From NCBI GenBank assembly GCA_030672345.1, contig DAOVGO010000072.1, forward strand, positions 1 to 8,032: DNA of 8,032 nt, given 5' to 3'. This DNA comes from Methanosarcinales archaeon. Its GTDB lineage: Archaea; Halobacteriota; Methanosarcinia; Methanosarcinales; Methanogasteraceae. The stretch's first letter is position 1; every line of letters begins with the position of its first letter. Position numbers and translations under genes: made by a program. This document shows, one piece after another, positions 1-5,059 of the stretch. The notes beneath the pieces were generated by a model. The model did no database searches, was not told the DNA's origin, and saw nothing but the letters and a program-made list of their open reading frames with translations.

Positions 1-36
1 CAGCGAAACAACGAGTAGTGTTTTCATCTGTTTCAT
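1..36 (-). CDS. N-terminal start of an unidentified, possibly exported or membrane protein (cut by window edge)
   Basis: Read on the minus strand, an ATG at 34-36 opens a frame that runs off the left edge: MKQMKTLLVVSL, 12 codons. A strong Shine-Dalgarno sequence, GGAGGT, sits at 45-50 with 8 bases to the ATG, which is the main reason for calling a gene. A second in-frame ATG lies three codons in, but the spacing favours the first. Two lysines followed by a hydrophobic run look like the beginning of a signal peptide or first membrane helix. That is inference from 12 residues, and no family can be named. Confidence 0.6.
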   Translation of the reverse strand, partial: MKQMKTLLVVSL

Positions 37-44
37 CGTCTTTT

Positions 45-50
45 ACCTCC
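45..50 (-). promoter_or_regulatory. Ribosome binding site of the left-edge gene
   Basis: Minus-strand GGAGGT, complementary to the 3' end of archaeal 16S rRNA, lies 8 bases before the ATG at 34-36. It decides the start of the truncated left-edge gene. Confidence 0.65.
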
Positions 51-485
51 GGTTAGGTTATGTTCTGTTGTTCCGAGCGGTTTTTTGCTCGTATGTTACA
101 CTTGTCATCGTTATAAGATAAGCATACTTTCACTTTCCGACTCTTTAGCGCTTTATTATACTTTACCATCCTTCACCCACAGTTGTAATTTGATTTAGCC
201 CTTTACCCCCCGGTCTTTTACTGATGCCAACGATGTGCGCGGTTGTTGGCTATTATGTCTGGATGGTCTCCGGATGTAATAATGGTATGGAATGGGGCTG
301 CTTACGGAACCACGTGGAATATGGCGGGACTTTAGCGGTTGTTCAGATAACAGAGATCGACAAGATCCGTCCATTGTTCTCGTTCCCACAACTTCCCTCC
401 AAAGTCCCCAATTGTTGTCCTCGATCATACCGTTCATCCAAGTCTCGTTTACTCCAAGTTTCGAACATCTGAGAGTAAATTGACA
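51..485. other. Long stretch with no convincing gene
   Basis: About 430 bases lie between the start of the minus-strand left-edge gene and the RNase P RNA. Open frames here are short, overlap each other on both strands and have no ribosome binding site or recognisable protein. The minus strand between roughly 200 and 470 translates in pieces into fairly protein-like segments split between frames, for example FETWSKRDLDERYDRG near 420-467. A decayed gene is therefore possible but cannot be named. No tRNA, box C/D RNA or CRISPR repeat was seen. Confidence 0.5.
108..119 (-). promoter_or_regulatory. Possible TATA box for the left-edge gene
   Basis: The minus strand reads CTTATAACG here, a TATA-like element. 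If used, transcription would begin near 87 and leave a leader of about 50 bases before the start codon at 36. A small hairpin (CGAGC 74-78 with GCTCG 87-91) would fall at or next to that start. This rests on motif similarity only. Confidence 0.25.
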
Positions 486-822
486 GCCCCGGTATGCGTG
501 ATGCCAGAGAAGATGAGCCCTCCGGATCACCCAAACACATAATACCACCGGCAGACAATTCTGATTCGAGAGAGGAAGAGCAGCCGCCGCGACACCGAGT
601 CGTGAGGAAAGTCCCCCCACCACCGGACACATGGACGCCGAAATGGCGTAGGGCGAGAGTTCTGGCTCTGACACAGAAACGATACCATGATATGCCAATG
701 CGGTGATGCCGGATAGGCTGAGGTCGCATATCGTGGATGGAACGGTGAAACCCCGTGGGTGCAAGCCAGTACGGGGAACAGCGAGAAATCGCTGGCAGAG
801 TCCGGCTGTATTCCCCGGGTAA
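486..822 (+). ncRNA. rnpB: RNase P RNA (archaeal, type A-like)
   Basis: This is the catalytic RNA of ribonuclease P, which removes 5' leaders from pre-tRNAs together with small archaeal proteins. The conserved blocks appear in the right order: GAGGAAAGTCC at 602-612 (CR I / 5' strand of P4), ACAGAAACGATACC at 672-685, GGTGAAACCCC near 744-754 followed by GTGCAAGCCAGTACGGGGAA, and GGCAGAGTCCGGCT at 794-807 (CR V / 3' strand of P4). The hairpin CAGCG-AGAAAT-CGCTG lies directly before CR V. The ends are inferred from a possible P1 helix, CCCGG 488-492 with CCGGG 815-819, and could be off by about 10 bases. A length near 335 is within the archaeal range. No clear TATA box was found upstream. The RNA converges on the minus-strand phosphatase gene that ends at 898. 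Confidence 0.92.
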
Positions 823-897
823 TGGCGCTTCAGTCGAATGCTGCTAAGAACAGAAGGGGGCTTACTCTCCTCACTCAAATCCCATTATAAACCTCTC

Positions 898-1647
898 CTA
901 ACCACATACATCGCCAGCCCGGAATATGATCAGCGCCACGTCGTGGTCATCTTCGATGAGTTTTCCATGAAACGGGTGGTCTCCGCAGACGATTATGCAA
1001 GAATCCGCGAGGGTGTGCCCGCAGATCTCTGCTATGTGCTGATCAATGCTCTCTGCCGCAAAAGCCAGATCATCGAAGCTCCTGCCTTCGTGCGCATACC
1101 GGTCGATCGCCCTGAAGTGCAACGCCATGAGTGTGGGCTCGTGTTTCAGAAGATCGATTGCGTGCTCTTTGATTGCTGCGTCGTACGCAATGATGTCCCT
1201 GCTGTCGGGCACGCCTTCAGAGAGTTTTATCTTCGTCTTCATGGCTGCCGCGCCATCTGCCTCGATGACGACTGCTGCCTTAACTCCGCATTCCTCTGCA
1301 CGCTCAAGCACCGATTTGATCGACGATGTGAGCACATCAGCGGTGGTGAAGGTGCGATGAGTCGCAGGATAGCATCCTGAGAGAATCGAGGCGATCGCGG
1401 GCGTCGTATGGTCAGAGACCGCCTCGCACCGGATGAGGGTGCCTTTCACAGATACAGATGGCATCGAGGGCTTCAACCGCTGGTAGGTCGAGTAACCAAG
1501 ACTGTCGACGATGATCAGCACCACTCGGCTGCACCGATGCATAAGATCTGCCAGTTCGGGTCTTACCACGCCGTCTGCGCCCGGAAGTGGCACACCGATC
1601 AGTTCGGCGATTGCCGGCGCAATGTCAACGAGGCTACATACACTCAT
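898..1647 (-). CDS. Small alkaline-phosphatase-superfamily hydrolase
   Basis: A 249-residue protein of the alkaline phosphatase / nucleotide pyrophosphatase-phosphodiesterase fold, expected to be a two-metal phosphoryl-transfer enzyme. Visible active-site elements are D48 in LIIVDSLG, the nucleophile candidate T81 or T82 in SDHTTPAIASILSG, D182 and H186 in HFRAIDRYAHEG (the D-x3-H metal pair), D223-H224 in CGDHPFHG, and H227 as the likely last metal ligand. Spacing follows nucleotide pyrophosphatases, but at about 250 residues it is close to a minimal catalytic core. There is no signal peptide or membrane segment, so it is presumably cytoplasmic. Its ATG overlaps the alba stop codon as ATGA (1644-1647), implying co-transcription and coupled translation. 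The substrate cannot be told from sequence; phosphodiesters or nucleotides are plausible, and a phosphoglycerate-mutase-like role is an alternative. Confidence 0.85.
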   Translation of the reverse strand: MSVCSLVDIAPAIAELIGVPLPGADGVVRPELADLMHRCSRVVLIIVDSLGYSTYQRLKPSMPSVSVKGTLIRCEAVSDHTTPAIASILSGCYPATHRTFTTADVLTSSIKSVLERAEECGVKAAVVIEADGAAAMKTKIKLSEGVPDSRDIIAYDAAIKEHAIDLLKHEPTLMALHFRAIDRYAHEGRSFDDLAFAAESIDQHIAEICGHTLADSCIIVCGDHPFHGKLIEDDHDVALIIFRAGDVCG

Positions 1648-1964
1648 TTGCTTGATAAAAACAGCTCAATCCATGATACATTGATCATGTCGCCCCGTTT
1701 CCCCTCCACCTCATCAGTCCCGATCTCGATATCGGTCACCACGATGTCGGTCATGTACCGGTTCCTGGTAACCTCGACAGCATCCACCGCACGCGAGATC
1801 GCATGCCCGCGTGCCTTCACCACCACATCGTCCGCACCCTTGTTGAACAGTGCCATGATCGCCATGACGTAATCCATCACACCCTTCCTTCCAACGAAGA
1901 CGACGTTGTCATCTGTTCTGTCCGGCTGGATAACTGTGCCTACGCCGCCTGTTTCTGACGCCAT
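1644..1964 (-). CDS. albA: DNA/RNA-binding protein Alba
   Basis: A 106-residue Alba protein, an abundant dimeric nucleic-acid-binding chromatin protein of archaea that also binds RNA. The family core is clear: NVVFVGRKGVMDYVMAIMAL (residues 20-39) with the basic pair R26-K27 at the position of the acetylatable lysine region of Sulfolobus Alba. It is followed by VVVKARGHAISRAVDAVEV (47-65) and NRYMTDIVVTDIEIGTDEV (68-86). The first 16 or so residues (MASETGGVGTVIQPDR) are a low-complexity extension compared with the usual 90-residue protein. The ATG at 1962-1964 is favoured by minus-strand GGAGAGG/GAGGTT just upstream (1971-1980), and no alternative start is well placed. The gene is first in a two-gene unit with the overlapping phosphatase and is divergent from Sec61-beta. 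Confidence 0.95.
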   Translation of the reverse strand: MASETGGVGTVIQPDRTDDNVVFVGRKGVMDYVMAIMALFNKGADDVVVKARGHAISRAVDAVEVTRNRYMTDIVVTDIEIGTDEVEGKRGDMINVSWIELFLSSK

Positions 1965-2006
1965 ATAAACAACCTCTCCGAAATCGCACTTGCAAATTCA
2001 GTTTGA

Positions 2007-2016
2007 TTCTATATCA
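2007..2016 (-). promoter_or_regulatory. Candidate TATA box for alba
   Basis: The minus strand reads GATATAGAAT here. Using the usual archaeal spacing of about 25 bases, transcription would start near 1986. That gives a leader of about 22 bases containing the GGAGAGG ribosome binding site. The partly palindromic TATATA at 2024-2029 is a second possibility. Confidence 0.4.
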
Positions 2017-2021
2017 CCAAC

Positions 2022-2031
2022 TGGTATATAA
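2022..2031 (+). promoter_or_regulatory. Candidate TATA box for Sec61-beta
   Basis: TGGTATATAATG contains a TATATAA element centred near 2027. A start about 25 bases downstream (around 2053) would leave a leader of roughly 30 bases with GAGG at 2066-2069. A second TATA-like sequence, CTTATATC at 2050-2057, would instead give an almost leaderless transcript. The sequence does not decide between them. Confidence 0.4.
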
Positions 2032-2081
2032 TGATGCCGTTTGGAAACGCTTATATCGCATGATCGAGGAAGAATAGATCA

Positions 2082-2255
2082 ATGGCTAAGAAAAAAAGTA
2101 GCGGCGGCGGGCTTATGTCCTCAGCCGGTCTGATGAGATACTATGATGCCGACGAGTCGGCGGTACGCTTCGATCCGAAGACTGTGATCATCATCGGGGT
2201 CATCTTTGGCATACTTGCGATCACGCTCGGTATTATTTACGAAACCTGGCCCTGA
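2082..2255 (+). CDS. secG: Protein translocase subunit Sec61-beta (archaeal SecG)
   Basis: A 57-residue protein, the small beta subunit of the SecYE-beta protein-conducting channel in the cytoplasmic membrane. The archaeal pattern is complete. It has a basic glycine-rich start (MAKKKSSGGG), the conserved LMSSAGLMRYYD block (residues 11-22), an acidic spacer, FDPKTVI (30-36), and a single C-terminal transmembrane helix of about 17-19 residues (IIIGVIFGILAITLGIIY) near the end. This is the expected tail-anchored arrangement with the N-terminus in the cytoplasm. The ATG is supported by GAGG at 2066-2069, although 12 bases is a long spacing. The gene stands alone and diverges from alba. Its function is auxiliary to SecY and SecE, which are not in this window. 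Confidence 0.95.
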   Translation: MAKKKSSGGGLMSSAGLMRYYDADESAVRFDPKTVIIIGVIFGILAITLGIIYETWP

Positions 2256-2359
2256 ATCGCGTTTTGTCATACCACTGTCCGGAAATATGGTAACTTTCAG
2301 GGCTGTCGCACCACCGCGTTGACCGCTGTTATCAATCGAATAAAAATCAGGTTGGAATA

Positions 2360-2405
2360 TCTATCAAGATGCTATTGATAGACCCGGGGGGTTTTAATCT
2401 TGATA
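2360..2405 (+). repeat. Two mutually exclusive stem-loops sharing one arm
   Basis: The arm TCTATCAAGAT (2360-2370) can pair in two ways. TCTATCAA (2360-2367) is fully complementary to TTGATAGA (2375-2382), with a 7-base loop. TATCAAGAT (2362-2370) is fully complementary to ATCTTGATA (2397-2405). Both cannot form at once. The region begins about 105 bases after the Sec61-beta stop. It could be part of that gene's 3' end or of an unknown RNA; no function is shown. Confidence 0.45.
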
Positions 2406-2681
2406 AGAGCAGCCCGAAGTTACGCCTTGTTCTTGTGCCTGAGTAAGGACTATAATCCTTCAAAAAGGGAAGGACAGGAAAACAAGAAGTTCTTTGTCTT
2501 TTCAACCAACATTACGTGATTCTTTGCATGTGGGATCTTATTTCATCTACAATCAGTCGATTGTCGGATTTCATAATCAGGTGAAGCACTACAATGAAGA
2601 TGGAGAATTGGAATTGCGGCGGCGTCCGGGTCCGGTTTGATTGATCGCCTGATGTGTTGGTGCCCGCGCTCGCGGTTAACG

Positions 2682-2710
2682 GGAGCTTTCTGCTCCGGGT
2701 AGTATTTTTT
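2682..2710 (+). terminator. Possible terminator: small hairpin then T-run
   Basis: GGAGC (2682-2686) pairs with GCTCC (2692-2696) around a TTTCT loop. After GGGTAGTA comes a run of six T (2705-2710). Archaeal transcription ends at T-runs, so this could stop plus-strand transcription. The nearest plus-strand gene upstream is Sec61-beta, over 400 bases away. Confidence 0.3.
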
Positions 2711-2840
2711 GGCTGGTTCTGCCGGATCGTTCGGGAGGAGGTTTCCGGATGAGGGGGTGATGGGGTGTATCACTTCCGGAACTTGGGTCTGTTTCTGAAG
2801 TACTGAAAAATGATGCAAAGACTTATCTAATATCACGCCA

Positions 2841-2850
2841 TTTATATCTA
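2841..2850 (+). promoter_or_regulatory. TATA-like box unusually close to the next start codon
   Basis: TTTATATCTA is a near-consensus archaeal box A. Its centre is only about 19 bases before the ATG at 2863, so a normal 25-base spacing would place the transcription start a few bases inside the frame. Either the leaderless start is very tight, the weaker box TCTAATAT at 2826-2833 is used, or the true start codon is further downstream. Confidence 0.35.
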
Positions 2851-2862
2851 TGGAGTGGTTCG

Positions 2863-3840
2863 ATGGATATACTGTATACAATATTTATCGCCTTTGTCGC
2901 TATTTCGCTCATTGCAGGCGTGGCTGCCATGTTCCTCTGGGTCATGGTCTACCAGAACGTGCAGAAAGGATCGATCGCGTGGTTATTGCTCGCACTCACC
3001 GCCGTCTTCATGATCACGACCTCGATCTTCCCAACGATCGCGATCCAATATTCAGGGATCGAAGATGCGACGGATGCGATGCTCATGTTTCTGGCATTCT
3101 GGAGTGCTGTTTACACAAGCACCTTCGCAGGCGCCGGTTTTCTGATATACAGAGCGTTTCGGACCGTTCCGAAGGAGTATATCGGCGAGTTTCTCGTGGA
3201 AGGGATGGTGTGGTCTGTTCCCGAGGCTGACGAGGTGAGCCGCCTCTTTGGCAGGTCGGTACTGATCGAGTACACACCTGAGAGCCGATATGAGGATGCG
3301 GTGATCGAGGTCACGCTCCGGATCTTTGGCGAATGCCGAAATGCGGTGCTGATCTCAAACGAACCAAGGATATCCGAATATAAAGGCAGATTGCATGATT
3401 TGGTCGATATGGGGGCGATGAAATTCGTGGATATCTCATCAACAGCCGAAGAGATCAGAGAGAGCGATGGGATAGTTACTCTGCCATTGGACCGGATCGA
3501 TCAATTTGCTAACCTCTTTGAACAGCTCCCAAAGGGGCTCTGGGTCATATTTGAACCGATAAGCCACATTATTTCCGAACAGGGCGTTGACAAAGCGTAC
3601 GATGCCATTTCAAAGTCTATTGAGATATTTTCGAACAAAGAGTTCAATGTCATCGGACTGATCAACAAAGATGCGCACGAGAAGGATGTGGTGAGTAAAT
3701 TCGAGGGGTTGTTCATCAATCAGGCACTCCTCACCACTGACAAGATCCGGGTGCAGAAAGGCAAGAAGGAAGAATACATCCGGATGATGGCTGGTGAACA
3801 GTTCTTTATCCACGCAGATGCAGATAAAGACGAAGATTGA
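2863..3840 (+). CDS. Membrane protein with three N-terminal helices and a DUF835-like cytoplasmic domain
   Basis: A 325-residue protein. Residues about 3-30, 37-63 and 71-97 are strongly hydrophobic and should be transmembrane helices. The remainder is soluble and ends in an acidic tail (HADADKDED). The soluble part (about 130-300) alternates strands and helices: SVLIEYTPESRYEDAV, AVLISNEPR, MKFVDIS, GIVTLPLDRIDQFANLFE, GLWVIFEPISHII and FNVIGLINKDAHEKDV. This pattern recalls DUF835 and other degenerate RecA/KaiC-like archaeal domains. No Walker A (GxxxxGK[ST]) motif is visible, so ATPase activity is unlikely. The family assignment is from memory of the pattern and is tentative. GGAG at 2852-2855, 7 bases before the ATG, supports the start; an overlapping frame starting at 2850 is rejected. 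It appears to be a single-gene unit. A signalling or sensing role is a guess. Confidence 0.75.
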   Translation: MDILYTIFIAFVAISLIAGVAAMFLWVMVYQNVQKGSIAWLLLALTAVFMITTSIFPTIAIQYSGIEDATDAMLMFLAFWSAVYTSTFAGAGFLIYRAFRTVPKEYIGEFLVEGMVWSVPEADEVSRLFGRSVLIEYTPESRYEDAVIEVTLRIFGECRNAVLISNEPRISEYKGRLHDLVDMGAMKFVDISSTAEEIRESDGIVTLPLDRIDQFANLFEQLPKGLWVIFEPISHIISEQGVDKAYDAISKSIEIFSNKEFNVIGLINKDAHEKDVVSKFEGLFINQALLTTDKIRVQKGKKEEYIRMMAGEQFFIHADADKDED

Positions 3841-3851
3841 TGATTTGCCCT

Positions 3852-3942
3852 GCGCTTGATCTGTCGATGCTCAACTCTTCAGAAAAAATAATATTAATCA
3901 GCCACCCTTTCTAAGAGCTATCAATCAACATCGATCAAGCGC
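3852..3942. repeat. Perfect 10-bp inverted repeat in the convergent gap
   Basis: GCGCTTGATC at 3852-3861 is exactly complementary to GATCAAGCGC at 3933-3942. The pairing can continue inward as GATG 3866-3869 with CATC 3929-3932 after a 4-base bulge, and a nested CTCTT 3875-3879 with AAGAG 3913-3917 is possible. The right arm overlaps the 3' terminal stem of the box C/D sRNA on the minus strand, so a longer precursor could fold differently from the mature RNA. Confidence 0.6.
3881..3898 (-). terminator. T-rich stretch, likely end of the minus-strand transcript
   Basis: The minus strand reads TTAATATTATTTTTTCT here, containing a run of six T. It follows the M42 gene and the box C/D sRNA and would be a reasonable intrinsic stop for that operon. 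No strong GC hairpin directly precedes it, which is normal for archaea. Confidence 0.4.
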
Positions 3943-3995
3943 CTCAGGTCTCATAGGGTTCATCACCTGTTCAGCCACGGTATCATCATCGGCGC
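3939..3995 (-). ncRNA. Box C/D sRNA, predicted guide for C34 2'-O-methylation of tRNA with CAU anticodon
   Basis: Reading the minus strand from 3995 to 3939, the parts follow in order. They are terminal stem GCGCC; one unpaired G; box C ATGATGA (3983-3989); an 8-base D' guide TACCGTGG; box D' CTGA (3971-3974); spacer ACAG; box C' GTGATGA (3960-3966); a 12-base guide ACCCTATGAGAC (3948-3959); box D CTGA (3944-3947); and GGCGC closing the stem. The stem abuts CTGA and leaves one base before box C, as an L7Ae-binding k-turn requires. The complement of the guide next to box D begins GUCUCAUA, which matches positions 30-37 of a tRNA with a CAU anticodon (C32, U33, C34-A35-U36, A37). The fifth base from box D pairs with C34, a known sRNA-guided site in archaeal elongator tRNA-Met. 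The four distal guide bases may not all pair. The D' target is unassigned, and its 8-base spacing is shorter than usual. The sRNA begins 15 bases after the M42 gene stop, so it may be processed from that transcript. Confidence 0.85.
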
Positions 3996-4010
3996 CTGCA
4001 TATCCAAAAA

Positions 4011-5051
4011 TCAGAACCATTTCCCCGCGGAACCGACCGCATGCACGATCAGGTCGGCGCATAACCTCATATCCTCAAGCGAGAGCACCTCGACCGGCGA
4101 ATGGATGTACCGCGTCGCCATGGAAAGAACGCCTGACGGGATTCCCTCGCGGGTCAGACTGATCGCTGTCGCATCCGTGGTGCCGCCATCTGAGACGTCG
4201 AGCTGGTATGTGATCTTGTTCTCATCAGCGGTCTTGCGCAGCCACTCCAGCACCAATGGGTGCGTGATCACGCCTCTTCCACCTGCATCCATCACTGTTA
4301 TGACAGGACCCTTTCCGACTGCCATCGCTGATTCTGTTTTGGTGATGCCAGGATGGTCGCCTGAGACGCAGACGTCGAGTGCAATCGCAACGTCCGGGTT
4401 CAGCCCGAATGCAGACGTCCTTGCGCCTTTCAGCCCGACCTCCTCCTGGACCGTGAAGACCGCATGCACGGTCGGCTCGATATCGCTTTCGCTGATCCGT
4501 TTCATCGCTTCGATCAGGAGCGCAACGCCTGCACGGTCATCGAGGGCTTTTCCGGTGATCCTGTCGTTTGCAAGCAAAACGAGGTTGCGGTCGATCGAGA
4601 TCGCTGTTCCGACCTCGATTCCCATCTCAGCAGCATCCTCTGCTGACGATGCGCCGACATCGATGAACATGTCCTTTGCATCCACCGGCTTCTTCTTGTC
4701 CTCCTCTTTCATGACATGCGGGGGTTTTGACCCGATCACTCCAGTGCATGGTTTTTTTGAGTGAACGACCACCCTCTGGTTGAGCAGTGTCTGATCAAAC
4801 CATCCGCCGACCTTCACGAATCTGAGGAAGCCCTCGTCATCGATGTGCTTGACAGCAAGCCCGATCTCGTCGAGATGCGCGGCGAGCATAACGCTTGGGC
4901 TTGCACCCTTCTTTGTGAATATCAGGTTGCCGGGCGCATCCACCCTGAGATCTCCGTATGGGGCAAGTTCGTGCTCAACGATCGCACGAACACTGCCCTC
5001 GTATCCGGAGATTCCATGTGCATCCGATAATCGCTGTAATAAGTCTCGCAT
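4011..5051 (-). CDS. M42-family metallo-aminopeptidase (TET/glutamyl aminopeptidase type)
   Basis: A 346-residue M42 peptidase. These enzymes form large tetrahedral dodecamers in the cytoplasm and remove N-terminal residues from peptides, completing protein breakdown after the proteasome. All ligands are visible: H59 and D61 in AAHLDEIG, the bridging D171 (D172 next) in GKALDDRAG, the catalytic base and ligand E203-E204 in VQEEVGLKGA, D226 in IALDVCVSGDHPG, and H317 in RYIHSPVE. Spacing agrees with characterised archaeal TET enzymes and the length is typical. The family was once mislabelled cellulase/endoglucanase, which should not be carried over. Substrate preference cannot be read. The start at 5051 is 8 bases after the L12 stop (5060) on the same strand, so it likely belongs to the stalk operon, although no strong ribosome binding site precedes it. 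A box C/D sRNA follows its stop. Confidence 0.92.
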   Translation of the reverse strand: MRDLLQRLSDAHGISGYEGSVRAIVEHELAPYGDLRVDAPGNLIFTKKGASPSVMLAAHLDEIGLAVKHIDDEGFLRFVKVGGWFDQTLLNQRVVVHSKKPCTGVIGSKPPHVMKEEDKKKPVDAKDMFIDVGASSAEDAAEMGIEVGTAISIDRNLVLLANDRITGKALDDRAGVALLIEAMKRISESDIEPTVHAVFTVQEEVGLKGARTSAFGLNPDVAIALDVCVSGDHPGITKTESAMAVGKGPVITVMDAGGRGVITHPLVLEWLRKTADENKITYQLDVSDGGTTDATAISLTREGIPSGVLSMATRYIHSPVEVLSLEDMRLCADLIVHAVGSAGKWF

Positions 5052-5059
5052 GTCTGTGA

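Larger units (their letters stand above)
2256..2862. other. About 600 bases without a convincing gene
   Basis: No open frame here has a ribosome binding site, codon regularity or a recognisable product. The only long frame (minus, 2543-2881) starts inside the next gene and has a composition unlike a real protein. What can be seen is two competing stems at 2360-2405, a hairpin AAGGA 2445-2449 with TCCTT 2456-2460, and a hairpin followed by six T at 2682-2710. There is also an isolated GGGAGGAGGT at 2733-2741 leading only to a three-codon frame. The terminator-like hairpin leaves room for an unrecognised plus-strand RNA gene. Confidence 0.5.

Noticed and set aside
74..91. CGAGC/GCTCG hairpin with a T-run in the loop
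   Set aside because: The T-run is inside the loop, not after the stem, and the site is in the leader of the left-edge gene, so a terminator is unlikely.
483..809. Alternative outer helix ACAGCC/GGCTGT for the RNase P RNA
   Set aside because: It uses the GGCT of conserved region V, which is needed for the P4 helix. The CCCGG/CCGGG pairing just outside is preferred.
195..878. 227-codon minus-strand open frame across the RNase P RNA
   Set aside because: It opens with TTG, crosses the whole structured RNA gene and has a composition typical of non-coding translation. Only a fragment at its 3' end is kept as a weak finding.
838..1380. 180-codon plus-strand open frame
   Set aside because: It lies antisense to the phosphatase gene, whose protein has a complete motif set. 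The plus-strand product is cysteine/arginine-rich without any family resemblance and has no ribosome binding site.
2733..2757. Strong Shine-Dalgarno GGGAGGAGGT followed by ATG
   Set aside because: The frame stops after three codons (ATG AGG GGG TGA), so this is not a gene; probably chance in a G-rich stretch.
2755..2836. Possible second box C/D RNA (GTGATGG, CTGA, ATGATGC, CTAA)
   Set aside because: Three of the boxes deviate from consensus, the first guide would be over 30 bases long and there is no terminal stem.
2543..2881. 112-codon minus-strand open frame
   Set aside because: It starts inside the membrane-protein gene on the opposite strand, has no ribosome binding site and gives a low-order Pro/His-rich product.
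4105..4764. 219-codon plus-strand open frame
   Set aside because: It is antisense to the M42 peptidase. The Ser/Thr/Ala-rich product is the usual reverse-strand reading of a GC-biased gene.
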